From assembly GCF_046707225.1 (NCBI RefSeq), contig NZ_JBJKOP010000040.1:62001-126000 (forward strand): a stretch of DNA of 64,000 nucleotides, written 5' to 3'. The notes under the pieces were generated by a model, which saw only the letters and a list, made by a program, of their open reading frames with translations, did not search any database and was not told where the DNA came from. The DNA comes from Caproicibacter sp046707225. GTDB lineage: Bacteria; Bacillota; Clostridia; Oscillospirales; Acutalibacteraceae. How positions within the stretch are numbered: position 1 is the stretch's first letter; every line of letters starts with the position of its first letter. The position numbers and the translations under genes are program-made. Shown here in pieces: positions 23,759-32,459 of the stretch.

Positions 23759-25276
23759 TCAGATTGCTTCCGGAAGACCGGATTTCGTGTCAAACGCGGT
23801 TGCGTATTTCAGGATTAGATCCTGGGAGGCTTCGCCGATCTCCATTTCTCCGGTGATTTTTCCGTCGCACATGACGAGAATCCGGTCGCTGATTCCGAGA
23901 ATCTCCGGCATTTCGGAGGAAACGAACAACACCCCGATGCCCTGCTTTTTCAATTCGTTCATCAAATTATAAATCTCCACCTTGGCCGCCACGTCGATTC
24001 CCCTGGTCGGCTCGTCGAACATCACGACTCTGGAGTTCCGGGCGAGCCATTTCGCCACAACCACCTTCTGCTGGTTGCCGCCGGAGAGCGTCGCCACATT
24101 CACGGCGGAGGACGGAAGCTTGATATTGAGGTCCTGAATGGATTTTTCCGACAGCTTTTTTTCTTTTTTCCGGTCGATGACGCCGAACCGGTTGCTGAGC
24201 ATGTCAAGGTTCGGCAGAGAAATATTGCTCTGTACGCTGAGCTTGATGCAGAGGCCGTCTTTCCGGCGGTCCTCCGGGACCAGCATAATACCCCCGCGGA
24301 TTGCGTCGATGGGGCGGCGGATAACAACTTCCCGTCCGTCCAGAAGAATCTGCCCCGAGTCCTTCGGGTCCGCCCCGAAGATCGCGCGGGTGGTTTCCGT
24401 TCTGCCTGCCCCGAGAAGCCCCGCAATGCCGACGATTTCGCCCGCGAACAGATCAAAGTTGATGTCCCGCACCATTTTTCCGGCGTTCAGGTTTCTGACT
24501 TCCAGGATTTTTTCTCCGCGCGGGCAGGAAATCCGCGGGAATTTTTCCGTGATTTCACGGCCGACCATATTGGCGATGATTTCGTCCATGGTGGTATCCG
24601 CGAAATTCATGGAGGTGATGTAGCGGCCGTCCCGCATAATCTGCACACGGTCGGCGATATTCTGCAGTTCTTCCAGCCGGTGCGAGATATAGACAATGCC
24701 GCACCCGTCGCCTTTCAGCCTGCGAATGATCTGGAACAGCTCGTCGATTTCGCTCATGGTGAGCGCGCTGGTCGGCTCATCCATAATCAGGACCCGGGCG
24801 TCCGTCGACAGGGCCTTTGCAATTTCAACCATCTGCTGTTTCGAAACCGCCAGGTTTCCCACTGTTTCGGCGGGGTCGATATCCAGATTCAGCCGGGCGA
24901 GAATTTCCGCGGCGCGCCGGTTCATGTCCTTTCGCTGAAGAATGCCGCAGCGGGACTCTTCCCGGCCGAGAAAGATGTTTTCCGCCACGGAAAGATGCCT
25001 GCACAGGTTCATCTCCTGATGAATAATCGCGACGCCCAGCTCCTGCGCCTTCTTTGGATTCAGGTCTTCGACGGTTTTGCCGAACAGCCTGATTTCGCCC
25101 TCATCTTTTTGATAGACGCCGCTTAAAACATTCATCAGGGTTGATTTGCCGGCCCCGTTTTCGCCAAGCAGAGCTAAAACTTCCCCGGACTTCAGCCGGA
25201 ACGACACGTCGTCCAGCGCCTTTACGCCGGGGAAGCTCTTGCAGATGCGGTCCATCTCAACCAGGTACTCCCCCAC
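23759..25276 (-). CDS. Sugar ABC transporter ATPase, two fused nucleotide-binding domains (RbsA/MglA-like)
   Basis: The protein has about 505 residues. The N-terminal domain is complete: GENGAGKSTLMNVL (Walker A), VSKQQMVEIAKALS in place of LSGGQ, and VLIMDEPTSAL (Walker B). The C-terminal domain has GLLGAGRTETTRAI as a variant Walker A, LSGGNQQKVVVAKWL signature and VVMFDEPTRGIDVAA. This asymmetry is normal for the family. The GTG at 25276 is chosen because AGGAG lies about ten bases upstream; the GTG at 25285 is too close. A likely promoter (TTACCG-17-TATACT on the minus strand) lies in the 170-base gap upstream. Confidence 0.92.
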   Translation of the reverse strand: MGEYLVEMDRICKSFPGVKALDDVSFRLKSGEVLALLGENGAGKSTLMNVLSGVYQKDEGEIRLFGKTVEDLNPKKAQELGVAIIHQEMNLCRHLSVAENIFLGREESRCGILQRKDMNRRAAEILARLNLDIDPAETVGNLAVSKQQMVEIAKALSTDARVLIMDEPTSALTMSEIDELFQIIRRLKGDGCGIVYISHRLEELQNIADRVQIMRDGRYITSMNFADTTMDEIIANMVGREITEKFPRISCPRGEKILEVRNLNAGKMVRDINFDLFAGEIVGIAGLLGAGRTETTRAIFGADPKDSGQILLDGREVVIRRPIDAIRGGIMLVPEDRRKDGLCIKLSVQSNISLPNLDMLSNRFGVIDRKKEKKLSEKSIQDLNIKLPSSAVNVATLSGGNQQKVVVAKWLARNSRVVMFDEPTRGIDVAAKVEIYNLMNELKKQGIGVLFVSSEMPEILGISDRILVMCDGKITGEMEIGEASQDLILKYATAFDTKSGLPEAI

Positions 25277-25453
25277 GAAGCTCACTCTCCTTTTCCATTG
25301 CGTCCGTCTTAACTGTTTTCAGTATAGCAGGATTACCTTTTCGCGGTAAGGGGAGCGCCTTTCGATTTAAGGGGGGTATTTTTCGGTATTTTTGATGTTT
25401 CCAAACAGAATTATTAAACTGATAATAAAAAATATAGGTAAATTAACGGCGAA

Positions 25454-26920
25454 TCATAAAATGATTCCTTCGGAACGGAACAGGTAGAATTCGTTTCTGT
25501 AATACTCCTGACTGAACCGCCCCTTTTTCAGCAGGATCAGCCGGTCGGCGATAACAAGGGAATCCGCAAGATTCACCGACGGCATCACGACGGTAATTCC
25601 TTTTTGTTTCATCAGGCCGATCAGGTCGATCAGGTGCCTGCGCAGGTACATGTCCGCGCCCGCAAAGGGCTGCATGCAGAATACGATCTTTGGGTTTCCG
25701 AGCACCGTCCGGTAATAGACCAGATCGTACAGGGAGGGAAGGCTCAGTCCCTTGACGTTCGGCTCGTAAATGTCGTCGCCCACCAGCGCTGCGTATTCCT
25801 TTTCAATATGTCTTCTGATCCGTTTGCCGACGGGCAGGCGGTTTTGTTTTTCACCAATCAAAAAACAGAGGTTTTCAAGGTAGCCCATATCCTTGAAAAC
25901 CATGCTTTTTGCGGGATTTTCGTCGATGAACGCAACCCCGTTCGCCGCGGCGCGCCGGGCCCGGCGCTGCGAGTAAGGCGCTCCGCAGAAAATGATTTCT
26001 CCGCTTTCCGGTTTCTGGTTGCCGTTCATTAACGCCATAATATCCCGCAGAACCGTGTTGTCGATGTCCAGCAGAACGGTGCATTCCCCTTTCACGATGG
26101 AAAAAGACATGCCGTCCATCGTTTCGGTCCGGATATCGCGGAACGAAAGAATTTCTTCTCCCGTGCGGGAAACCGGTTCTTTTTTTGGCAGATCGTCGAA
26201 ACTCTTGCTGTAAAAAGGAAGCATATTCTTCGGCAGAAACTCCCCGCGGTCGAGTACCTTCAGAATTTTGCCGTCCCTCATCAGGGAAATGCGGTCGCAG
26301 ATTTTAAACGCCTCTTCATGGTGGCTGCAAATATAAAGAACGGACAGGCCGTTTTTGCAGAAAAGCCGAAGCAGGCTGTGAAGGCTCATCAGATCCGCCG
26401 TGCTGACGGAGTTGCTGATGTCCCTGACAACGACGAGCTTTTCCCCCATCATCAGCGCGCGCAGCAACTCTACGGTGCATTTTTCGTAACGGGACAGGTT
26501 CGCGACCAGATCGCCGCCGTTGACTGCGATCCCCAGCCGACTTGTGAAAAGCTGAAGCTGTTCGTTCAGAACCCGGCGTGAGAGAACAAACTTTCTCACG
26601 CCCCGGCGCAGTACAAAAATATTGTCGGAGACGGTCAGGTCTTCCACCAAACGGCTTTTTTGCTCAATGACGGCGACCCGGTTCGGCGTCATGGGACTGT
26701 GCTGGTAGTTGTTGACCAGTGTTTCGTCAAAGTAAACGCGCCCGTAATGAATGGGCGCGTTTTGGCGGATCAGACGGATCAGGGATTCTTTTCCGTTTTC
26801 GTTCAGGCAGACAAGACCCATGATTTCGCCTTTAAAAATATGAAGATTAAAATTGTCCAACAGGGTCAGTCCGTCCTGAAAGGTGGTGACCTGATCCATC
26901 CTCAGTATCTCATTTTTCAT
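25454..26920 (-). CDS. Degenerate RbsA-like double ATPase, probably not ATP-hydrolysing
   Basis: The protein has 488 residues and the same two-domain plan as the neighbouring sugar ATPase, but the catalytic motifs are worn away. The first Walker A reads CLNENGKESL instead of GENGAGKST. The signature is LSRYEKCTVEL, and the Walker B region VVVRDISNSVS lacks the DEP. In the second half LLDIDNTVLRDI replaces the P-loop and IVFCMQPFAGAD replaces Walker B. The frame is nevertheless intact over its full length. It overlaps the YesM gene by 11 bases and lies directly upstream of the functional transporter genes. A regulatory or sensing role (sugar or transporter coupling to the YesM/YesN pair) is inferred. 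Confidence 0.85.
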   Translation of the reverse strand: MKNEILRMDQVTTFQDGLTLLDNFNLHIFKGEIMGLVCLNENGKESLIRLIRQNAPIHYGRVYFDETLVNNYQHSPMTPNRVAVIEQKSRLVEDLTVSDNIFVLRRGVRKFVLSRRVLNEQLQLFTSRLGIAVNGGDLVANLSRYEKCTVELLRALMMGEKLVVVRDISNSVSTADLMSLHSLLRLFCKNGLSVLYICSHHEEAFKICDRISLMRDGKILKVLDRGEFLPKNMLPFYSKSFDDLPKKEPVSRTGEEILSFRDIRTETMDGMSFSIVKGECTVLLDIDNTVLRDIMALMNGNQKPESGEIIFCGAPYSQRRARRAAANGVAFIDENPAKSMVFKDMGYLENLCFLIGEKQNRLPVGKRIRRHIEKEYAALVGDDIYEPNVKGLSLPSLYDLVYYRTVLGNPKIVFCMQPFAGADMYLRRHLIDLIGLMKQKGITVVMPSVNLADSLVIADRLILLKKGRFSQEYYRNEFYLFRSEGIIL

Positions 26921-27947
26921 AGGTGCCTCTGCCGTCCTTTTGAATCAGCGGGAGGGTAATCTCCACATCGGTGCCCACGTTCTGCGTGCTGTACATGCAG
27001 ATTCCGTACTCCTCCCCGAACAGGAGCTTGATTCGGTTGTTGACGTTCACCACCGCGATTCCGCCGTGGGACTCTTTTTCCGGATTGATATAATCGAGCG
27101 TCATGTCGCCCAGCCGGCTGTTGATTTCGCGGAGACGTTCCTCCGTCATCCCGATTCCGTTGTCGGAGACGGTGATGATCAGGCGGCGGGTGGTCACTTC
27201 TATTTTGATTCGCAGCCGGCCTTCTCCGATGATCCGTTCAATTCCGTGGTAAATCGCGTTTTCCACAATGGGCTGCAGCGTCAGCTTGGGCAGACAGTAG
27301 GACATGATTTCCGATTCGTGGTCCGCGTCGTATTCCACGCTGAGGTTCAGCTTTTCCCCAAACCGATACCGTTGGATAATATAATAATTCCGGATGTTTG
27401 CCAGCTCGTCCTCCAGTGTGACCAGATTTTCGGAGCCTGAAATCGTGTAGCGAAAAAACGTGGACAGCGCTTCCGTCATCTTTGCCACGCTTTCAAGACC
27501 GGCACTGAGCGTCTCGCCCCGGATTCCCTCCAGCGCGTTATACAGGAAATGGGGGTTGATCTGGTTTTGCAGGGCAAGGTACTGCGCCTGTTTCTTTGTC
27601 GCGCTGATCAGCTTGTCCGTGTTCATGATCTCCTGAATTTTCCGTACGGCGTCTTCCATTTCCGGGCTGAGCGCGGTACGCTGACTGAACAGACCGTTCA
27701 TGGTGTAGCCCGTGGAAAACAGGCGAAGCGCCCGGGAGTTTTCCAGATAAGGCCGGCGGATCCACCGCCAGAAGACGGCCGCCGCCGCGGCAAACAGAAG
27801 AAAGCCCGCGAGCACGAGCTTCATGTGGCGCTCTTCCCGAAGAGCCACGGCGGTCCACGCCGCCAGGTACAGAAGAAAACACGCCGCGCAGACGGCAATC
27901 AGCCATGCGACCCGGTTTGAAAGGTATTTGAATTTTTTTCGTTTCAT
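26910..27947 (-). CDS. YesM-type sensor histidine kinase with minimal outside domain
   Basis: The protein has 345 residues. Two membrane segments (about residues 11-35 and 42-60) are separated by only a handful of residues, so there is almost no extracellular sensor. The His_kinase domain has QNQINPHFLYNAL with the phosphorylated H133. The ATPase domain has LQPIVENAIYHGI (N box) and VSDNGIGM followed by GIAVVNVNNRIKLLFG (G boxes). It phosphorylates the YesN-like regulator encoded 13 bases upstream. It overlaps the degenerate ATPase gene downstream, suggesting the two proteins act together. Confidence 0.92.
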   Translation of the reverse strand: MKRKKFKYLSNRVAWLIAVCAACFLLYLAAWTAVALREERHMKLVLAGFLLFAAAAAVFWRWIRRPYLENSRALRLFSTGYTMNGLFSQRTALSPEMEDAVRKIQEIMNTDKLISATKKQAQYLALQNQINPHFLYNALEGIRGETLSAGLESVAKMTEALSTFFRYTISGSENLVTLEDELANIRNYYIIQRYRFGEKLNLSVEYDADHESEIMSYCLPKLTLQPIVENAIYHGIERIIGEGRLRIKIEVTTRRLIITVSDNGIGMTEERLREINSRLGDMTLDYINPEKESHGGIAVVNVNNRIKLLFGEEYGICMYSTQNVGTDVEITLPLIQKDGRGTYEK

Positions 27948-27960
27948 GCCGTTTCACGCC

Positions 27961-29577
27961 CTAAGCATACAATTTACGGTATTCGTTCGGCTTGAGCCCC
28001 GTGAATTTTCTGAAACTTTTCGTAAAGTGCTTCTGATCGCTGTACCCCACCTGCTCACAAACCGCGGCAACATTCAGGTTCGTTTCCCGAAGAAGCCGCT
28101 TTGCCTCTTCCATCCGTACTTCCGAAAGATAGTCGACAAAATTGCTGCCGGTTTCTTTTTTAAACAGCGTGCTGAAATAGGTCGGGCTGAATCCCACCGT
28201 GCCGCTGACCTCTTCCAGCGTCAGCGCGCTGCGGAAGTTCTGCCGGATGTACTGCTTCGCCTGCCGGATGGGACGGGTGTCCGTTTGCCTTTTCTCTTCG
28301 GCGATCCGGTCCAGGGAGCCGGTAACCCGCGCGCAAAGAAAAGCGAACAGCTGCGAAACGCTGCCGCATCGGTTTGCCCGGGTCAGAAAATCATCCCGTC
28401 GTTCCCCGCTGCTTCCAACGGGGATTTTCAGGCCGCGCAGATGCGTCAGGTACAGGTCAAACGCCTGAGAAGCGACATAAAATATTTCCTCGCCGCTCAG
28501 CTTCTTTTCCTCTTCGATTTTTTTTCCGAGCTGCAGAATGCACGCCTGTACGGCATCCCGGTCCAGAATTTCCAGAAACAGAGAAAGCTTTTTGTCAAAG
28601 TCCGAAAGCAGGCCGTCCGCACAGCCCGCGGAAACAGATGGAGCCGCGGGCTCGATGAGCCGGTCGCAGCCAAAGACAAGCCTCTGTTCCACCGCGTATT
28701 TCGCGGACTGAAAGCTGCAGTGGAGCTTTCCAACCTCCGGCTCCGCCTCGCCGATTCCCAGGGTGAAGGAAAACTTTTCAAAGGCGGCCTTTTGAAGCAT
28801 CAGTTCATCCAGAAGGGATTTCATGCTTTTTCGCAGATCCTTTTTTTGTTCGGGTGCGTAATTCAATACGCACCATGTCGTACTGTCCATAAAGCTGGTT
28901 TCCAGGTCGAAACAGATGCCTTTCAGCGTGCGGCTGATAATCTGGACGGCCTTGTCTTCCAAAATCCGGATGGCGCTGTCGTACTCGTCCTCCCATCCGC
29001 AGTCGATCTTTACCGCGCAGACCTGATATAGGCCGGGGCGGAACGAATAGCGATAGGTTCGGTTCACCTCGACCGGACCGGCCCCGTCCGGCAAAACCGC
29101 TTTCCCCGGCAAAAGATCGGCAAACAGATTCTGGCGCAGCTTTTCCGTACCGCATTTCAGCTGGTCGTAAAGCATCTTTTCCTTGCTGATCCGTTCGCTG
29201 CGCTGCAGGTGCTTCTGGCGCATTCGGTTCAGGGATGCCATCAGGTCTTCCTTTTTGATCGGCTTGAGAAGATAATCGCCCACACCGTACTTGATCGCGT
29301 CCTGCGCGTACTCAAAATGCTGGTATCCGCTGATGATAATAAAACTCAGGTTCTCGCTGAGCCCCCTGGCCCGGCGGATCATTTCGATGCCGTCGTAGCC
29401 GGGCATGCGGATATCCGTGATCATCAGGTCCGGGGAAAGCTCGCGGACCATGTCGAGGGCTTCCACCCCGTTGTGCGCGATTCCCGCAATTTCCATATCC
29501 AGCTCGCGCCAGTCGACCAGATTCCGGATCAGCTGGCACACCTTGTCTTCATCGTCTGCAATAATTACCTTGATCAT
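27961..29577 (-). CDS. YesN-type response regulator with AraC DNA-binding domain
   Basis: The protein has 538 residues. The receiver domain is at 1-120, with D8/D9 acidic pocket, phosphorylated D55 (LMITDIRMPG) and K105 (YLLKPIKKED). A long middle region without a recognised domain (about 130-420) follows, then an AraC double helix-turn-helix (about 440-535: LTLEEVSGTVGFSPTYFSTL and LNVAAVCEQVGYSDQKHFTK). The ATG at 29577 follows AAGGAGAAAAA. It probably activates the downstream sugar transport genes in response to YesM. Confidence 0.93.
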   Translation of the reverse strand: MIKVIIADDEDKVCQLIRNLVDWRELDMEIAGIAHNGVEALDMVRELSPDLMITDIRMPGYDGIEMIRRARGLSENLSFIIISGYQHFEYAQDAIKYGVGDYLLKPIKKEDLMASLNRMRQKHLQRSERISKEKMLYDQLKCGTEKLRQNLFADLLPGKAVLPDGAGPVEVNRTYRYSFRPGLYQVCAVKIDCGWEDEYDSAIRILEDKAVQIISRTLKGICFDLETSFMDSTTWCVLNYAPEQKKDLRKSMKSLLDELMLQKAAFEKFSFTLGIGEAEPEVGKLHCSFQSAKYAVEQRLVFGCDRLIEPAAPSVSAGCADGLLSDFDKKLSLFLEILDRDAVQACILQLGKKIEEEKKLSGEEIFYVASQAFDLYLTHLRGLKIPVGSSGERRDDFLTRANRCGSVSQLFAFLCARVTGSLDRIAEEKRQTDTRPIRQAKQYIRQNFRSALTLEEVSGTVGFSPTYFSTLFKKETGSNFVDYLSEVRMEEAKRLLRETNLNVAAVCEQVGYSDQKHFTKSFRKFTGLKPNEYRKLYA

Positions 29578-29609
29578 TTTTTCTCCTTGTTTGCTTTGAG
29601 AAGGCCGAA

Positions 29610-30257
29610 TCATTCGTCGAACAGTTCGGATTCGACAAATGCGCAGATCATATGATAAACGGACAGATGGTCCTCCTGAATCTGATAGGTTTCATTGTGC
29701 GGGGCGACGACGCAGCAGTCGGCGAGCTTCGCGAGCCGCCCCCCAGTTTTTCCGGTCAGGGCGATGGCAACCGCTCCGGCAGTCTTTGCGGCCATCAGGG
29801 CGTAAACTACGTTGGCCGCGTTGCCGGAGGTGCTGATGCCGAGCACGGCGTCGCCCGGCCGTGCGTAACCCAGAACCTGCTGAGCGTAAACCAGAGCGGG
29901 GTCCGCGTCGTTAGAGAAAGCAGAAATCAGTGCGGCGTGGGCGTTCAGGGAAATCGCCGGCAAACCGCGCTGAAGTTTTTCAGCCAGAAACTCACCGTCA
30001 TTTCCAAATTCCTGCTTTAGCTGGTCTTTCGTTTGCTGTTCCAGCGGCCGTTTCAGCAGGAAGCCCTTCATCAGCTCCCCGACAATATGCCCGCCGTCGG
30101 CGCAGCTGCCGCCGTTTCCGCACACCAGCAGCTTTCCTCCGCCGCGGTAAACGTCCAGAACAGCGGCGCATGCCCTGTCGATGCTTTCGCGTACCGGCAT
30201 CAGGTCGGGTCTTCGCAGGTAAAGCTGCTCCATGATTTTTTTACTGGATTCCTTCAT
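29610..30257 (-). CDS. SIS-domain phosphosugar isomerase (GmhA-like)
   Basis: The protein has 215 residues. The SIS fold is evident: LLVCGNGGSCADGGHIVGEL at about 43-62, GDAVLGISTSGNAANVVYAL at about 130-150 and VAIALTGKTGGRLAKLADCC. The end EDHLSVYHMICAFVE matches the GmhA (sedoheptulose-7-phosphate isomerase) C-terminus, where Glu and His are active residues. It overlaps the ROK gene by 17 bases. In this operon it probably isomerises the phosphosugar made by the ROK kinase rather than serving LPS heptose synthesis. Confidence 0.87.
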   Translation of the reverse strand: MKESSKKIMEQLYLRRPDLMPVRESIDRACAAVLDVYRGGGKLLVCGNGGSCADGGHIVGELMKGFLLKRPLEQQTKDQLKQEFGNDGEFLAEKLQRGLPAISLNAHAALISAFSNDADPALVYAQQVLGYARPGDAVLGISTSGNAANVVYALMAAKTAGAVAIALTGKTGGRLAKLADCCVVAPHNETYQIQEDHLSVYHMICAFVESELFDE

Positions 30258-31239
30258 GATCTAGCTCCGTTTCATAATTGTATTTGGCGGTCATCAGCGC
30301 GGCTGCGTCCCCGACGTTTTCCGAAAGCATGCTGGGCACGACCCGGCAGTTTTTACGGACGGCGGGCAGCGCTTCGCGCTCGATCACCTGTTCTGCAAAG
30401 GGGTAGATTTCGTCGTAACATCGGGCGAAGATACTGCCGATGACGATTCGCTCCGGATTGAGCACATCCATCAGAATAGACAGCCCTTTGCCGAGCTGAA
30501 CGCCGACCCTGCGCAGAATTTCTCTTGCCAGCGGGTCGCCCGCCTTCGCAAATTCACCCACACGGGCCGCCGTAACGCCTTCCATCCCGGTCTCCCCCCG
30601 GCACAGGGCGGGCTGCTTTCCGGACTGCAGCTGCTCCAGAACCATCAGCTTTGCAAGCTGAGCGATTCCTCCGCCGCTGCAGAACCCTTCAAAGGACCCT
30701 GCCTTTCCGTAGCCGCACGGACCCCAGTTTTCCAGACGGATATGCCCGACCTCACCGGCCATGTCACACGAGCCCTTGTAGAGGCGTCCGTTTAAAATCA
30801 GGCCGGCGCCAAGGCCGGTTCCGAACGTGAGAAAAATCATGTTCGAACAGCCTTTTCCGGCGCCCAGCTTCCATTCCGCCAGAGCGCACGCGTCCGCATC
30901 GTTGCAGAGCCAGGCGCGCAGGCCGGTTTTTTCCGTGAAATAATCCGTGACCGGCACGCGGTTCCACCCGGGCAGATTCGGCGGGGAAAGAATCAGTCCC
31001 GCGCGGCTGTCCAGCGGGCCGCCGCAGCTGACGCCGATTCCGCAAACCCCGGCGATTCCTTCCGCCCGCCGCGCGCAGAACCGGATATCGTCCGACAAAA
31101 GTTTCAGCATTTTTTCCGCAGGCACGGATTTTGTTGGTCGGGGGGCACATTTATGTAGAATTTTAACTTGATCGTCCACGATCTCGCCAAGGGAAACGGC
31201 ACATTTGGTACCGCCGAGATCTACGCCGATTTGCAACAT
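30241..31239 (-). CDS. ROK-family sugar kinase
   Basis: The protein has 332 residues. The ATP-binding start IGVDLGGTKCAVSLG (residues 3-17) and the ROK blocks GIGVSCGGPLDSRAG, PNLPGWNRVP, NDADACALAEW (catalytic Asp), TFGTGLGAGLILNG and EVGHIRLENWGPCGYGKAGS are present. The usual zinc motif CxCGxxGC is changed to GPCGYGKAGSFEGFC. It phosphorylates the incoming sugar. It is the first gene of the minus-strand sugar operon and carries no DNA-binding domain, so it is a kinase and not a repressor. Confidence 0.9.
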   Translation of the reverse strand: MLQIGVDLGGTKCAVSLGEIVDDQVKILHKCAPRPTKSVPAEKMLKLLSDDIRFCARRAEGIAGVCGIGVSCGGPLDSRAGLILSPPNLPGWNRVPVTDYFTEKTGLRAWLCNDADACALAEWKLGAGKGCSNMIFLTFGTGLGAGLILNGRLYKGSCDMAGEVGHIRLENWGPCGYGKAGSFEGFCSGGGIAQLAKLMVLEQLQSGKQPALCRGETGMEGVTAARVGEFAKAGDPLAREILRRVGVQLGKGLSILMDVLNPERIVIGSIFARCYDEIYPFAEQVIEREALPAVRKNCRVVPSMLSENVGDAAALMTAKYNYETELDHEGIQ

Positions 31240-31263
31240 AGGAACATCCCTCTTATTGTATGA

Positions 31264-31273
31264 TTGTATACAA
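31264..31273. promoter_or_regulatory. Short palindrome upstream of ROK gene
   Basis: TTGTATACAA is a perfect 10-bp palindrome 24 bases before the ROK start. It may be an operator, for example for the GntR protein encoded divergently. Evidence is only symmetry and position. Confidence 0.35.
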
Positions 31274-31431
31274 ATTGTTTCAGCTAATTAAGATTATTTT
31301 ATCTAGTAATACAAAGATAGTCAATACAATTCTGCTTTTTTAGGAACAGTCAGTGAAATGAGGGGAATTCGAGAAGCAGGTGGATCGGTAGATTGATTCA
31401 AAAATAAAATGTGAATCAAGTAAAAAAGCAA

Positions 31432-31460
31432 TTGCAAAAAAAGCAGTGATGGATTATAAT
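31432..31460 (+). promoter_or_regulatory. Promoter of the GntR/peptide transporter locus
   Basis: TTGCAA and TATAAT are separated by 17 bases. Transcription from here would give an mRNA leader of about 200 bases before the GntR start at 31671. Confidence 0.6.
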
Positions 31461-31499
31461 AACTATTAAAAATTATTATTTAATTTAATATTTAATTTA

Positions 31500-31668
31500 A
31501 TTACTTGAATTGCATTAAAATTTCAATGCAAGATTCTGAAAGCCCTGTCGAATGGCAAGGGGCCAAAGCCGGGCTTTGGTAGGTAAGACAAACGGACAAT
31601 AGCAATTCTTTCAGCAGAATCGGATCAAAGCCGCCTTGCTTTTTAGAAGCAGAGGCGAGCCGGGGGGG
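31500..31668 (+). promoter_or_regulatory. Structured 5' leader with alternative hairpins
   Basis: TTGCATT/AATGCAA (31510/31525) is followed by two mutually exclusive stems: AAAGCCC/GGGCTTT (31539/31571) and CCAAAGC/GCTTTGG (31563/31573). A third stem, GCCTTGCTT against AAGCAGAGGC, lies just before the ribosome site. Competing stems suggest leader-based control, but no known riboswitch class is recognised. Confidence 0.4.
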
Positions 31669-31670
31669 AT

Positions 31671-32408
31671 ATGTTGTTTCAGAGTATTCGAACCATGCGC
31701 GTCAGCGATCAAATTGTCTCTCAGATCCAGTGCCAGATTGTAGAAGGAAAGCTGACGGAAGGACAAAGGCTGCCGAATGAGACGGACCTGTCCAAACAGT
31801 TCGGCGTCAGCAGGGCGTCGGTGCGTGAAGCCCTGTCCGTGATGGAGTCGAAAGGCATTGTGGAAAGACATAAAAACGGGGGAACGTTTCTTTGCAGGTT
31901 TTGCCTGGAAACGATTCTGCAGGCGATCGATATTCCGCGAAAACCGGACGTCGAAATGTTTGAAGACCTCTATGAAGCGCGGCAGCTTCTGGAAATCAAA
32001 GTGGCGGAGCTGGCCTGCCGGCGGGCGGATGAGCTGGATCTGATGAAAATTGAAAGGACCCTGCGCCTGATGCAGGATAGCGTCGACCGCAACGACTCCG
32101 GAATTGATTCCGATATTTTATTTCACCAGTGCATCGCGATGGCGACGAAAAACCAGGTGATTGCGGGTATGGTCCGCTCCCTGGGGACCACCATGAAGGA
32201 AATGCGGGTCAGGACGTTGGCTTACCCGGGAAGGCTTGCAAAATGCTTGCAGGAGCACCGCGACATTTATCTTGCCATAAAAAACCGGGATGAAAAGGCC
32301 TGCTGCTCTTTGATGGAGCAGCATTTCGGCGAGGTCGCAAAGATCCGCGCCGCGATGCAGCTGCAAAGAAAGAACGATTCCCCGCGCAAAAAGCCGGAAA
32401 AAGTTTGA
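31671..32408 (+). CDS. GntR-family regulator, FCD (FadR) type
   Basis: The protein has 245 residues. The N-terminal winged helix spans about residues 8-75: VSDQIVSQIQCQIVEGKLTE, RLPNETDLSKQFGVSRASVR and ESKGIVERHKNGGTFL. The FCD helical domain (about 95-230) holds LYEARQLLEIKVAELACRRA and LFHQCIAMATKNQVIAGMV, where the conserved Asp/His residues bind metal or ligand. It precedes the peptide-type ABC operon by 52 bases and is divergent from the ROK operon, so it may control either. Confidence 0.9.
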   Translation: MLFQSIRTMRVSDQIVSQIQCQIVEGKLTEGQRLPNETDLSKQFGVSRASVREALSVMESKGIVERHKNGGTFLCRFCLETILQAIDIPRKPDVEMFEDLYEARQLLEIKVAELACRRADELDLMKIERTLRLMQDSVDRNDSGIDSDILFHQCIAMATKNQVIAGMVRSLGTTMKEMRVRTLAYPGRLAKCLQEHRDIYLAIKNRDEKACCSLMEQHFGEVAKIRAAMQLQRKNDSPRKKPEKV

Positions 32409-32459
32409 CCGTGAGCATAAGCTCGTACAAATAGATTACATTTTGAAGAAGGGTGAATT

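Noticed and set aside
27823..29031. 402-codon plus-strand frame opposite YesN
   Set aside because: The YesN receiver and AraC domains are unmistakable on the minus strand; the plus frame has no domain and low-quality composition.
30241..31239. ROK-type transcriptional repressor
   Set aside because: The protein begins directly with the ATP-binding motif and has no helix-turn-helix; it is a kinase.
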